Assembly (NCBI GenBank): GCA_009699245.1
Contig: WLOQ01000007.1
Coordinates: 1-64,000, forward strand
Length of the DNA: 64,000 nucleotides
Reading direction: 5' to 3'
Source: Actinomycetota bacterium
GTDB taxonomy: Bacteria > Actinomycetota > Thermoleophilia > Solirubrobacterales > Solirubrobacteraceae
The number at the start of each line of letters is the position of its first letter. Position 1 is the first letter of the stretch. A program made the translations under genes and the position numbers. This document shows positions 7,350 to 15,913 of this stretch, in pieces. The notes under the pieces were generated by a model that had not been told where the DNA came from, searched no databases, and was given only the letters and a program-made list of their open reading frames with translations.

Positions 7350-9312
7350 CGGCGCTGCGCCGCCGCGCCAGCGCCCGGCGCAGCTCGTCGCTCCCCCAGA
7401 CGATCGGAGGGAAGGCGAGCAGGACGAGGAGGTCGGTGGGGCTCAGCGCCGCCGTGCCGAAGACGGGCTGTAGGAACGGCAGGTAGATCACGGCTGCCGC
7501 GAACGCGAGCTCGAAGGCGATCCCCCAGAGCAGCAGGCGGTTGGTCCACGGACCGATCGACCGCAGGGACGCGCGGGAGGTTCGTGCCGCAAAGGCCGTC
7601 CCGACCTGACACGCCGTGATCCCCGCGAACGTCATCGTCGTCGCGACGACGTACGCGTGGTGGAGCGGATCGCCCTCGCCGGTCGGATCGCCGGGCGACC
7701 AGCCGGCTCGCAGCAGCACCCACAGGAAGCCGCCGCAGACGAGCACCGCCTCGATGAGCCCGATCTTCAGCCAGGCGCGCACGAGCATCTCCCGGCTGAG
7801 GATGCCCTCGCTGCGTCGCCGTGGCGGGCGCTCCATTACGCCGGGCTCCTCCGGCTCGCGGCCCAGTGCGAGCGCCGGCAGGGTCTCCGTGCCGAGGTCG
7901 ATCGCGAGGATCTGCATGACCGTGAGCGGCAGCGGGATCGCCCCGCCGGAGAGTGCGAAGAGCAGGAACGGCACGACCTCCGGGGTCGCGTGGGCGAAGA
8001 TGTACAGGACGAACTTGCGGATGTTGTCGAAGACGACGCGCCCCTCCCGCACCGCCGCGACGATCGAGGCGAAGCTGTCGTCGGTGAGCACCATCGTCGC
8101 GGCCTCGCGGGCCACGTCGGTGCCGCTGCGGCCCATCGCGACGCCGATGTCGGCGCGGCGCAGCGCGGGGGCGTCGTTCACGCCGTCGCCGGTCATCGCG
8201 ACGACGTGGCCGGCCGCGCGCAGGGCGTCGACGACGCGCAGCTTGGTCTCCGGTGAGGAGCGCGCGATGAGCAGCTCCGGGCGGTCGAGTGCGCGGCCGA
8301 GCTCCGCGTCGGTCATCGCGTCAAGCTCGGCCCCGGTGAGGATCGCCGCCGACGGCCCCGCGATGCCCACCTCGTGGGCGATCGCCCGCACGGTGAGGCC
8401 GTGGTCGCCGGAGATGACGATGATGCGGATGGCGGCGCGGCGGCAGGCCGCCACGGCGTCGCGCACCTCCGCGCGCGGCGGGTCCTCGAGCGTGGCGAGG
8501 CCGACGAAGGTCAGCTCGGATTCAGCCTCGTCGCGGTCCTGGGGCGGCCCGCCGGTGATGGCGCGCTCGGCGAAGGCGAGCACGCGCAGCCCCTGCGAGG
8601 CGTACTGCGTGAACGCGTCGGCGATCGCCGTGCGGTCGCCCGCGCCGAGCGGGCGGTCGCCGTCCGCTCGGCGCACCGCAGCGCAGCGCTCGAGCAGCTC
8701 GAGCGGGGCGCCCTTCGCGTGCAGCCAGCGTGAGCCGTCGGCCTCAACATCGGCGGTCGTCATGCGCTTGAGGTGCGGGTCGAAGCTGAAGACCGCTAGG
8801 CGGTCTGCGTCACGGCGGGCGAGCAGCCCGTCGAGGTCCTCACCGAGCTCCGCCGCAGCCACGAGCAGGGCGCTCTCGCCCCGGTCGCCGCGGTGCTCCC
8901 ACCCATCAGCGCCGCGATGGATCGCCGCGTTGTTGCAGCGCACGGCGGTGCGCAGCAGGGCGCTGAACGGCTCGCCCAGGGGTGCCCCGCCGTCGTGCGC
9001 CGGGCGCAGTTCGCGTCCGTCGGCCCAGAGGCGCGTCACGGTCATGCGCCCGGTCGTGATCGTCCCGGTCTTGTCGGTGCAGATCACGTCGGTCGAGCCG
9101 AGCGTCTCCACGGCGGTGAGCCGTTTGATCAGCGCCTGGCGACGGGCCATCAGGCGCACGCCTGCCGCGAGCGCGAGCGTGATCGTGGGGAGCAGCCCCT
9201 CCGGGACGTTGGCGACGATCAGCCCAATCGAGAAGAGGGCGGCGTCGCTCACCGGCAGCCCGGCCAGCGTCGTCCCGATGATGAGGAAGACGATGCCGAA
9301 CGCGACCGCCAC
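7321..9312 (-). pseudogene. P-type cation-transporting ATPase, C-terminal part (interrupted gene)
   Basis: Carries the catalytic half of a P2-type ATPase: membrane helix 4 with [11 protein letters not shown], the phosphorylation site [10 protein letters not shown], the nucleotide-binding domain ([13 protein letters not shown]), the hinge [16 protein letters not shown] and six C-terminal helices including [17 protein letters not shown]. The PEGLL and IDLGTE patterns resemble the Na+/K+ or Ca2+ group rather than heavy-metal pumps. The frame is continuous with the upstream fragment apart from one TAG. A GTG at 9312 could in principle restart translation, but it would yield a protein lacking helices 1-2 and the actuator domain. 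Confidence 0.85.
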
Positions 9313-9324
9313 CGCCGCGATGAG

Positions 9325-10104
9325 CTACGTCGCGCGGCGCACCTCGCGCTGGAGCGGACTGGAGGTCTCGCGCACCCGCTGGGACAGCGCGGCGATCCGC
9401 CCGAGCTGCGTGAGCATGCCCGTGGCATAGACGACGCCGACCGCGCGCCCCGCGGTGCACGACGTCCCCGCGAAGACGAGGTCCTCGGACTCGAGCGGCG
9501 GGACGGCGGCGCTGTCGCGGGTCGCGCCGCGCCGCACGGGCTCCGCCTCGCCGGTCAGCGGCGACATGTCCATCTCAACGCTGCCGTCGAAGAGCCGCAC
9601 GTCGGCGGAGAGGCGATCGCCCTCCTCAATCACGAGCACATCGCCCGGCACGAGGTCACGGGCGTCGATCTCGACTTCGGCGCCGTTGCGCCGCACCCGC
9701 GCCCGCAGTGGCAGGAACTCGCGCAGCGCCTCGGTCGCGTGCTCGGCCTGGAGCTCCTGGACGAAGGCGAAGACCGCATTGAGGATGATCACCGCGACGA
9801 TCGCGATGGCGAGCGCCCCGAGGCCCGCCGGGACGGCGAGTGCGGCGGCGACCCAGAGGAGGAGCGCGAGCGGGTTCGTGAACTGGCGTGCCAGGGCAGC
9901 GAGGTGGCCCGGCCCACGGTGGCGCCGGATCTCGTTCAGCCCGTGTTGCTCCAGGCGCCTGCGCGCCTCGGAGTCCGTCAGGCCGCCGGCCTTGGTCCCG
10001 AGGTGACGCAGCAGCAGCCCGATGCGCTCCTCGGGGTCGACGGGGGTGTCGGGTGCCCTATCGGTGGTCTCGGCGCGCAGGTGCCGGGAGCTTCTCCCGG
10101 GCAC
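9325..10104 (-). pseudogene. P-type cation-transporting ATPase, N-terminal part ending at an in-frame TAG
   Basis: Contains the cation-ATPase N-terminal domain (GLTDSEARRRLEQHGLNEI), membrane helices 1 and 2, and the actuator domain with its catalytic loop SPLTGEAEPV. It stops at TAG in ...REVRRAT, exactly where homologues continue with a charged residue and then LIA. The bases after the TAG keep the same frame (L-I-A-A-V-A) into the C-terminal part, so one codon separates the halves. The start is uncertain; GTG at 10104 or 10164 are candidates. This is a nonsense mutation, a sequencing error or a readthrough site. Confidence 0.8.
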
Positions 10105-10141
10105 CGTGCGCCGAAACCCCCGCCGGCAACGCGCCAAGGGG

Positions 10142-10147
10142 TAGGCT
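10142..10147 (+). promoter_or_regulatory. -10 hexamer for the cupin gene
   Basis: TAGGCT lies 31 bases upstream of the cupin ATG, which itself has a good ribosome site (GGGAGGAG). This is therefore a leadered promoter, unlike the leaderless ones nearby. Confidence 0.4.
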
Positions 10148-10178
10148 CGCGCCGCCATCGCCACGGGAGGAGCACCGC

Positions 10179-10733
10179 ATGGAGCAGTACCGCAGGGTCG
10201 TCACAGGCGTCGATGACGCCGGAAAGTCGGTCTTCATCAGCGACGAGGCGCTCACGCCCGTCCAGCCGCCGCTGCTCGGCGGGGTGAAGGTCCTGCAGCT
10301 CTTCGGCGAGGACGCGATCCCCACCGTCCCGAACGACGGAACCTTCCCCGACGACCTGCGCTTCTTCGCGTCCGGGCGCGAGAGCTACCGCTTCATGATC
10401 TGCAGCTACCCGCCGGCGAGCGAGGTGACGCCGCCGGAGGACATCGAGGCGGCGACCGCCGAGACCGAGCGCCTCGCTCCGGGGATCCTCGATCTCGGCC
10501 CGCAGGCGTACGGCCTGCACTACACGCCGTCGGTGGACTTCATCTACGTCCTCGGCGGCGAGGTGACGATCACGCTCGACGACGGCGCGACGACCGTGCT
10601 GCGGCAAGGGGACAGCCTCATGCAGTGCGGGGCGCGTCACGCCTGGGCGAACAACGGCGACACGTGGGCCACGTTCCTCTGTGGGACGCTCGGCGCCGAC
10701 CTCGACGAGACCCGGCACGCGCCCGCCGCGTGA
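10179..10733 (+). CDS. Cupin-domain protein
   Basis: Small cytoplasmic beta-barrel protein of 184 residues. The C-terminal half holds a cupin core: VDFIYVLGGEVTITLDDG followed by LRQGDSLMQCGARHAWAN. The second metal-binding motif keeps its histidine, while the first lacks the usual HxH pair, so metal binding is doubtful. The ATG has GGGAGGAG at proper spacing. It is 37 bases upstream of an SDR gene, and the two probably share a transcript. The reaction is unknown. Confidence 0.82.
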   Translation: MEQYRRVVTGVDDAGKSVFISDEALTPVQPPLLGGVKVLQLFGEDAIPTVPNDGTFPDDLRFFASGRESYRFMICSYPPASEVTPPEDIEAATAETERLAPGILDLGPQAYGLHYTPSVDFIYVLGGEVTITLDDGATTVLRQGDSLMQCGARHAWANNGDTWATFLCGTLGADLDETRHAPAA

Positions 10734-10770
10734 CCACCGCACACCACACCACCACCACTCCGGAGAAGAC

Positions 10771-11577
10771 ATGTCGAATCTGAACGGGAAGGTCGCGATC
10801 GTCACCGGTGCCGCATCCGGCATCGGCAAGGCCACCGCGATGCTCCTGGCGCAGCGCGGGGCGGCGGTCGTCGTCGCGGACCGTCACGGCGATGCGGCGG
10901 CGGAGGTCGCGGCGGCGATCGAGGCCGTGGGCGGCAGCGCCGCCGCCGTCACGACCGACGTCGCGCACGAGGACCAGATCGAGGCGATGGTCGCCACCGC
11001 GGTGGACCGCTTCGGCGGCCTCGACATCCTCCACAACAACGCGGCGATCCTTGACCCCGAGGTCGTCTCGCAGGACATCGATGTGACGCAGATCGACGCC
11101 GACGTCTTCGCGCGCGTCCTGCAGGTGAACGTCGGGGGCTACCTGCTCGGCGCAAAGCACGCGATCCCGCACATGATCGCCCGCGGCGGCGGCGCGATCA
11201 TCAACACGGCCTCGTCCGCCGGCGTGCAGGCGGAGTACGTGCGCCCGATGTACGGGACCTCGAAGGCGGCGGTGATCGGCATGACGCGCAACATCGCCAC
11301 CCGCTACGGCAAGGACGGCATCCGCTGCATCGCCGTGTCACCTGGGCTGATCATGACCGAGGCTGCCGTGGCGGCTTTTCCGCAGGAGATCGTCGATGGC
11401 TTCGTGCGCCACTCGCTCGCAAACCGGGCGGGCGTGCCCGAGGACGTGGCGCACCTTGTCGCGTTCCTCGCCTCCGATGAGGCGGCGTACATCAACGGCA
11501 TCAACATCTCGATCGACGGCGGTCTCTCGGTGCACTTCCCGAACTACGCCGACGATCGCGACGCGATGGGCGGCTGA
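10771..11577 (+). CDS. Short-chain dehydrogenase/reductase
   Basis: Classical SDR oxidoreductase of 268 residues using NAD(P). Visible are the cofactor loop TGAASGIG (about residues 12-19), the D-V segment after strand 4 (TTDVAHE), NNAA, the catalytic Ser in INTASSAG, Tyr-x-x-x-Lys in YGTSK, and the C-terminal NGINISIDGG block typical of the family. ATG preceded by GGAGAAG. It probably forms an operon with the cupin gene. The substrate cannot be assigned. Confidence 0.9.
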   Translation: MSNLNGKVAIVTGAASGIGKATAMLLAQRGAAVVVADRHGDAAAEVAAAIEAVGGSAAAVTTDVAHEDQIEAMVATAVDRFGGLDILHNNAAILDPEVVSQDIDVTQIDADVFARVLQVNVGGYLLGAKHAIPHMIARGGGAIINTASSAGVQAEYVRPMYGTSKAAVIGMTRNIATRYGKDGIRCIAVSPGLIMTEAAVAAFPQEIVDGFVRHSLANRAGVPEDVAHLVAFLASDEAAYINGINISIDGGLSVHFPNYADDRDAMGG

Positions 11578-11595
11578 GCGCCGGGTTCGCCCCGG

Positions 11596-11617
11596 CTGTC
11601 GGGTGGGTATCCGACAG
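11596..11617 (+). terminator. Inverted repeat between the SDR and CBS genes
   Basis: CTGTCGG pairs with CCGACAG around an 8-base loop, located 18 bases after the SDR stop. It could end the SDR transcript. No T run follows. Confidence 0.35.
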
Positions 11618-11648
11618 GGAGTCCCAACCTTCTCCCAGGAGCCTTCCC

Positions 11649-12068
11649 ATGCACCAGTTCGTCAACGAGATCATGAGCACCGACCTGCACACGTGCGAGA
11701 CGTCGGCGCCGCTGGCCGAGGCCGCGCAGATGATGCGTGACTGCGACGTCGGCGCCGTCCTCGCGATGGAGGACGGGTCGTGCTGCGGGATCCTCACCGA
11801 CCGCGACATCGTCGTGCGCGGGCTCGCGACCGGCGGGGAGCTCGAGATGCTCCACGTCGGCGACCTCTGCACCACCGAGGTCGCGACGCTTGGGCCGGAG
11901 GACTCCATCGACCGGGCGGTCGAGATGGTCCGCCAGCGCGGGATCCGCCGCATTCCCGTGATGGATCACGGGAAGCCGGTCGGCATGGTGTCGATCGGCG
12001 ACCTCGCGATCGACCGCGACCCCGGCTCGGCGCTCGGACAGATCAGCGCCGCACCGGCGACCCACTAG
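11649..12068 (+). CDS. CBS-domain protein
   Basis: Protein of 139 residues made only of a pair of CBS motifs, a fold that binds adenosine nucleotides and senses energy or ligand state. Each repeat ends in the usual form: ILTDRDIVVRG (about residues 50-60) and MVSIGDLAID (about 116-125), preceded by the helix SIDRAVEMVRQRGIRRIPV. Two cysteines (DGSCCG) precede the first of these. It has a ribosome site, CCAGGAG. Its stop shares the palindrome CTAG with the convergent gene. Confidence 0.88.
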   Translation: MHQFVNEIMSTDLHTCETSAPLAEAAQMMRDCDVGAVLAMEDGSCCGILTDRDIVVRGLATGGELEMLHVGDLCTTEVATLGPEDSIDRAVEMVRQRGIRRIPVMDHGKPVGMVSIGDLAIDRDPGSALGQISAAPATH

Positions 12069-12724
12069 GGGGTCTCGGCGGCGGCGCGCTCCTTTGCGGT
12101 CTCCACGCGATCGGCCGCGGCGCTTGCGTGGTCGGCGGCCGCGGCAAGGCGGTCGGTCATGGCCGCCTGTCGGTCGCGCGCCGCCTGTCGGCGCATCTCC
12201 CCGCCGGGCTCACCGCGGCGCAGGAAGTCGCGGACCCCGGCCTTCAGGTCCCGCGCGACGGCGTCCGCGTTACGCGTGTCGGCCGCTGCGTCTCGTATGG
12301 CGTCCCCGTCGGCGCCGGATGGGTCCTCGGCACGGGGGCTGTCCGGTCCCTGGTCGCGCTCATCGGAGGTCAGTGCACGCAGGTCGGACGCCTCGCGGCG
12401 TTCGCGGGCCGCGGCGCCACGTTCGACGGCGGCACTGGAGCGCTCCGCTGCCGCTGCATCACGATCGTCGGCTGCGTCCTCGCGGTCGAACCGGGCGTCG
12501 GTCCGCTGGCCGGCAGCAGTGGCGCGCTCGGGCTCGCCGGCCGTGTCGCGCAGGCGCCGGTCCATGAGGTCGGCGCGCATGTCGCACTCGCGCGCGGCGA
12601 CGTCACGGGCGTTGGCGGGCGCATCACGCTCGTTGGCCGCTGCGTCACGCAGATTCGCGGCCTCATCACGGAGGTTTGCCGCCTCGTCACGGGGATCCAG
12701 CACAGCGTCGTCGATGGAGCCCAT
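12065..12724 (-). CDS. Arg-Asp heptad-repeat protein, unknown function
   Basis: About 219 residues, almost entirely low-complexity and charged. The N-terminal third is a near-perfect seven-residue repeat (RDEAANL, RDEAANL, RDAAANE, RDAPANA), continuing less regularly as RDAAAAE- and ERGAAAR-type units to the end. It should form long alpha-helix or coiled coil. No enzyme motif, signal peptide or membrane segment is visible. The ATG follows TACCGT by 7 bases on the minus strand. Similar repeats occur in actinobacterial proteins of unclear role, so no function is proposed. Confidence 0.65.
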   Translation of the reverse strand: MGSIDDAVLDPRDEAANLRDEAANLRDAAANERDAPANARDVAARECDMRADLMDRRLRDTAGEPERATAAGQRTDARFDREDAADDRDAAAAERSSAAVERGAAARERREASDLRALTSDERDQGPDSPRAEDPSGADGDAIRDAAADTRNADAVARDLKAGVRDFLRRGEPGGEMRRQAARDRQAAMTDRLAAAADHASAAADRVETAKERAAAETP

Positions 12725-12778
12725 GCCCAGCACGGTACCCGTCCGTCTGGGAATGACACCTCGGACGGTCTGTGCGGC

Positions 12779-13351
12779 CTACCGCAGCGCGCCCGGCCCC
12801 CAGGGCGTGTAGGGCGCCTCCTGGGGGGACTGGAAGCGCTCGTGCAGGTGGTCGTGGAGCTGCCAGGTGGCCGCCAGACGGCCCATGCCGACGTACTGCC
12901 CGCAGTGCATGCCCAGCTCGACGATCTCACCCTCGGTGAAGTGCTCGCGCAGCTCGTTGTAGAGGGCGTCGTCGATGGCGAGGTGGTCGGTCGCCATCAG
13001 ATCGGCGAAGCGCAGCGCGACGCGCTCGGCCGGCGAGAGGTCGTCGGCCTCCTCCGGGCGCTCGAGCGAGCAGACGAGATCCTCGCTGACGGCGTCCGGG
13101 TCGTAGCGCACGGACATGCAGCTGCGGCACTGGTTCCAGAAGGCGATGCGCAGCCGCACGAGCTCCGTCAGGCGGCGGGGCAGCGTGCCCTTGTCGTCCT
13201 CCTGGAGGGAGCCGGCCCAGCGCAGCAGCGCCTCGGCGAGCTCGGGACGATGGGAGATGACGCCGATCGTCTGACGGTCGAGACGCTCGGCGGCGGTGAG
13301 ACCCTCGAGCTCCTCGTCGGGGATCGGATGGGCTGGTGCGATGCGGGCCAT
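12779..13351 (-). CDS. Carboxymuconolactone decarboxylase / AhpD-like family protein
   Basis: Cytoplasmic protein of 190 residues with the AhpD fold. The signature is LVRLRIAFWNQCRSCMS (about 66-82), with the redox pair CRSC, followed by the helical core. In this family the Cys pair supports peroxidase or thiol-disulfide activity, which is the likely role here rather than true decarboxylation. A histidine (ELGMHCGQYVG, about 147) fits the conserved C-terminal helix. The start ATG has GAGGAG at proper spacing. Confidence 0.83.
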   Translation of the reverse strand: MARIAPAHPIPDEELEGLTAAERLDRQTIGVISHRPELAEALLRWAGSLQEDDKGTLPRRLTELVRLRIAFWNQCRSCMSVRYDPDAVSEDLVCSLERPEEADDLSPAERVALRFADLMATDHLAIDDALYNELREHFTEGEIVELGMHCGQYVGMGRLAATWQLHDHLHERFQSPQEAPYTPWGPGALR

Positions 13352-13417
13352 GGGACGCTCCTCGGGCTGGGGGCGGCCCGGGACCGGGTCGCTGCGCGAC
13401 TCTACCGCACCAGCAGG

Positions 13418-13433
13418 GCCCCTGAAAAGGGGC
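13418..13433 (-). terminator. Candidate terminator of the bolA-grxD operon
   Basis: GCCCCT, loop GAAA, AGGGGC forms a perfect six-pair hairpin 8 bases beyond the grxD stop. It lacks a clear T run. Confidence 0.4.
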
Positions 13434-13441
13434 GCGCCCGC

Positions 13442-13840
13442 TCAGTCGAGGCGGTTCTCGATCTGCAGCGGAGCGGCCGGAGCGGCCTGCGCCTCGGCCT
13501 GCGGCGCAGCGGCAGGCGGGGCGTCGATGCCGAGGACGGCGGCGAGCTCGCCGGTGTCGTGCATCTCCATGACGATGTCGCACCCGCCGACGAGTTCACC
13601 CTTGACGAAGAGCTGGGGGATCGTCGGCCAGTTCGAGATGGCCGAGAGCTCCTGCCGGATGCGCGGATCGGGGAGGACGTCGACCGCCGCGAAGACGGCG
13701 CCGAGCTCCTTGAGCGCCCCGGACGTGCGCGCGGAGAAGCCGCACATCGGCTGCTCCGGCGAGCCCTTCATGAAGAGGATGACCTCGTTCTTCTCGATCG
13801 CCTCGGCGATCGCGTCACGCAGCTCGTTGGTCTCGCTCAT
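13442..13840 (-). CDS. grxD: Monothiol glutaredoxin, Grx4/GrxD family
   Basis: Handles iron-sulfur clusters, usually together with BolA, in the cytoplasm. The 132-residue protein has VILFMKGSPEQPMCGFS with the monothiol CGFS active site (about residue 33), then WPTIPQLFVKGELVGGCDI, the glutathione-binding part of the fold. The C-terminus has an extra Ala/Pro-rich tail (about 107-132) not needed for the fold. The ATG overlaps the bolA stop by 4 bases (ATGA), so the two are translationally coupled. Confidence 0.93.
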   Translation of the reverse strand: MSETNELRDAIAEAIEKNEVILFMKGSPEQPMCGFSARTSGALKELGAVFAAVDVLPDPRIRQELSAISNWPTIPQLFVKGELVGGCDIVMEMHDTGELAAVLGIDAPPAAAPQAEAQAAPAAPLQIENRLD

Positions 13841-14061
13841 GGGGTCTCCGTCCGCAGGGAAAGGGCGTGGATGGGGCCACCGATCTCGCCCTCGGCGAAG
13901 ATCCCGTAGACGAGTCGATGCTGCTCGATGCGGCCGATTCCGGCGAATGCATCGGCGATGACATGCGCCGTGAAATGTACGTTGTCATCGCTCTGGACAT
14001 CGGCGCGCGAGCCCGGGATCCCGGTCTCGATTCGCGCCTTGATCTCGTCTGGGGTGGCCAT
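13837..14061 (-). CDS. bolA: BolA-family protein
   Basis: Small (74 residues) partner of CGFS glutaredoxins in iron-sulfur cluster handling. The BolA fold is seen as the start IKARIETGIPGSRADVQSDD, then VHFTAHVIADAFAGIGRIEQHRLVYG and a final strand with HALSLRT. The conserved C-terminal histidine is present. First gene of the bolA-grxD operon and divergent from the erpA-like gene. TAACCT lies 8 bases upstream of the ATG on its strand. Confidence 0.9.
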   Translation of the reverse strand: MATPDEIKARIETGIPGSRADVQSDDNVHFTAHVIADAFAGIGRIEQHRLVYGIFAEGEIGGPIHALSLRTETP

Positions 14062-14100
14062 CCCCACACAGGTTAGAGGGTCGCTATACTTCGTGAAGTC
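14062..14100. promoter_or_regulatory. Divergent promoter region of bolA-grxD and the IscA/ErpA-type gene
   Basis: This 39-base interval must drive both directions. On the plus strand TATACT (14085-14090) lies 10 bases before the ATG; on the minus strand TAACCT (14075-14070) lies 8 bases before the bolA ATG. An inverted repeat ACTTC-GT-GAAGT (14088-14099) overlaps the plus -10 end and the start region. It could be a repressor site, for example for an iron-sulfur regulator, but no consensus was matched. Confidence 0.45.
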
Positions 14101-14490
14101 ATGGGTATCGATATCACCTTCAAGGCCAACGGCGTGACCCTCACCGAGCTCGGTGCGGAGAAGGTCCGCGAGTACCTCACGGCGCAGGGTTCCGACGTCG
14201 CCGTCGCCGGACTGCGTGTCGGCGTCAAGGGCGGCGGCTGCTCCGGCTTCCAGTATCAACTGGCCTTCGATGAGCAGCGCGAGGACGACGTCGTCTTCGA
14301 GGACCATGGCCTCAAGCTCCTCGTCGATCTGCAGAGCATCTCGTACGTCGACGGGTCACAGATCGACTACGTCGACTCGCTCACTGGCGCCGGGTTCCAG
14401 GTGAACAACCCGAATGTCGTCGCCGCCTGCGGCTGCGGCTCCTCGTTCCAGGTCAGGGACGAGGAAGCAGAGCCCGTCTCCGCCGTCTAG
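14101..14490 (+). CDS. erpA: Iron-sulfur cluster insertion/assembly protein (ErpA/IscA, A-type carrier)
   Basis: A-type carrier that passes iron-sulfur clusters to target proteins. The 129-residue protein has the three conserved cysteines in context: GGGCSGFQYQL (about residue 48) and AACGCGSSF near residues 113-115. The N-terminal ITFKANGVTLTELGAEKV fits the family. The tail after the last cysteine is short and acidic. It is divergent from bolA-grxD, which supports a shared role. Naming it ErpA rather than IscA/SufA is by similarity only. Confidence 0.9.
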   Translation: MGIDITFKANGVTLTELGAEKVREYLTAQGSDVAVAGLRVGVKGGGCSGFQYQLAFDEQREDDVVFEDHGLKLLVDLQSISYVDGSQIDYVDSLTGAGFQVNNPNVVAACGCGSSFQVRDEEAEPVSAV

Positions 14491-14505
14491 AGCAGCGCAG
14501 GCGCG

Positions 14506-15138
14506 TCAGCGCCGGGTGTTCTCGAGCCACCACCAGAGCACGCGGCACGCCGCGGTCCGGTACGGCTGCCATGGCTGCGCGATGGCCGTGAGCTCCGCCG
14601 GGCTGGGGAGGTCCTCGAGCGTCCACGCGATCTGCACGGCGCGCCGCACCCCCAGGTCGCCGACGGCGAGGACGTCGGGCCGGCCGAGCTGGAACATGAG
14701 GAACATGTGCGCCGACCACTCGCCGATGCCCTTCACGGCGGTCAGCTCGCGGATGAGCTCCTCATCGGGGAGGGTGGAGGCGTGGTCGAGGTCGAGTTGA
14801 CCGGACTCGATGTGCTCGGCGAGCGAGCGCAGGTAGGAGACCTTCCCTTTGGAGAGCCCGGCGGCCGCCCGCAGGACCTCCGGATCGGCGTCCAGGATCT
14901 CGAGCGGCGTCGGCGGGCGCCCGTCGAATTGCGCGAGCAGCCGCCGGTGGATCGAATGTGCTGCTGCGACGGAGAGCTGCTGCCCGACGATCGCGCGCAA
15001 CAGAGCGGCGTAGTGGCTGCGCTCCGGGAGTCGCGCCGGGAGCACCTGCTCCGCCGGGACGGTGTCGATCAACCCCGCGAGGATGGGATCCGCGGACCGC
15101 AGATGAGCGAGCGCCGCAGCAGCCGCCTCGCCGGTCAC
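14506..15138 (-). CDS. DNA-3-methyladenine glycosylase II-like (AlkA/HhH-GPD)
   Basis: Removes alkylated bases from DNA. About 210 residues, without the N-terminal domain of E. coli AlkA, like the short bacterial and yeast Mag1 forms. The family core is visible: AIVGQQLSVAAAHSIHRRL, then the helix-hairpin-helix LTAVKGIGEWSAHMFLMF and the catalytic aspartate in RPDVLAVGDLGVRRAV. A GTG 7 bases after the hemQ-like stop was used as start; GTG at 15177 would overlap that gene. Likely one transcript with it. Confidence 0.87.
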   Translation of the reverse strand: MTGEAAAAALAHLRSADPILAGLIDTVPAEQVLPARLPERSHYAALLRAIVGQQLSVAAAHSIHRRLLAQFDGRPPTPLEILDADPEVLRAAAGLSKGKVSYLRSLAEHIESGQLDLDHASTLPDEELIRELTAVKGIGEWSAHMFLMFQLGRPDVLAVGDLGVRRAVQIAWTLEDLPSPAELTAIAQPWQPYRTAACRVLWWWLENTRR

Positions 15139-15145
15139 ACCATGC

Positions 15146-15838
15146 TCAGCGGATCTCGCCGGCGGCGACCGGCTCACCGTCGAGCGCTGCGAGCGCGCGC
15201 TCGACGGACATCCGGATGCACGTGAAGCTCGGGGTGTCGCGCTCGGTGTACGCCGACGCCTCGGTCGGGCGCAGCGCGTGGACGAGATCCATGAACGCGC
15301 CCGGATCGTCCGTGTCGAAGGCGACGACGAACTCCTGATCGTCGAGGCCGAACGAGTACGTCGTGTGGTTGTCGACCATCGGCCACTCCTTCGCCTTCTC
15401 GATGTGGCCCTGCATGATCCGCCAGCGCTCCTTCGGGTCCATCCCGTACCAGGCGCGGGTCTTGACGAAGGGGTAGACGAAGACGTATTTGCCGCGGAAG
15501 GGCCGCGGGACGAGGCGCTCCTCGTCGGAGTACTCCGACCCCTTGCGCATCCCGAGATAGCTGTACGGGACGTCGCACCACTGCATCAGGCCGCTCTGGT
15601 TGAGGACCACCCCGAACTCGTGGATGCGTTCAAGGTTCTCGACCTCGAGGGAGAGCATGATGTCCGCGTCGCCGCGGATGCCGACGAGCGAGAAGGCCTG
15701 CAGGAGATGGTCGGCGCCGATGTCGCCGCACGCAGCGAGGAACTCGAGCTTGTGCTCCTGGCGGGTCGCCTCGTCGAGCCGCCGCCAGGCGGGATCGAGC
15801 TTGAGGAAACGATAGGAGACGAAGTGACGCTCGGGCAT
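15146..15838 (-). CDS. hemQ: Chlorite dismutase-family heme protein (HemQ-like)
   Basis: In actinobacteria this family mainly comprises HemQ, which decarboxylates coproheme to heme b at the end of the coproporphyrin-dependent pathway. The 230-residue protein has FVYPFVKTRAWYGMDPKERW and HTTYSFGLDDQEFVVAF, strongly typical of the group, plus the N-terminal FVSYRFLKLDPAWRRL. The ATG has GGAGG about 11 bases upstream. No other heme gene is nearby, so the role rests on family knowledge. Confidence 0.83.
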   Translation of the reverse strand: MPERHFVSYRFLKLDPAWRRLDEATRQEHKLEFLAACGDIGADHLLQAFSLVGIRGDADIMLSLEVENLERIHEFGVVLNQSGLMQWCDVPYSYLGMRKGSEYSDEERLVPRPFRGKYVFVYPFVKTRAWYGMDPKERWRIMQGHIEKAKEWPMVDNHTTYSFGLDDQEFVVAFDTDDPGAFMDLVHALRPTEASAYTERDTPSFTCIRMSVERALAALDGEPVAAGEIR

Positions 15839-15913
15839 GGCTGCGATACCTCCGGGGGTGCTGCGGGACGCGTCGTGCAGGTGCGCGCCGCTCGTGCCGT
15901 CAGAATACCCCCG

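Noticed and set aside
10081-10104. Hairpin (GTGCCGGGAG/CTCCCGGGCAC) as a terminator
   Set aside because: It lies at the putative start of the P-type ATPase frame, has a bulge and no T run; its role is unclear.
11780-13909. 709-codon plus-strand open frame
   Set aside because: It is a high-GC shadow running across the CBS, RD-repeat, AhpD-like and grxD genes, which are all well supported on other frames.
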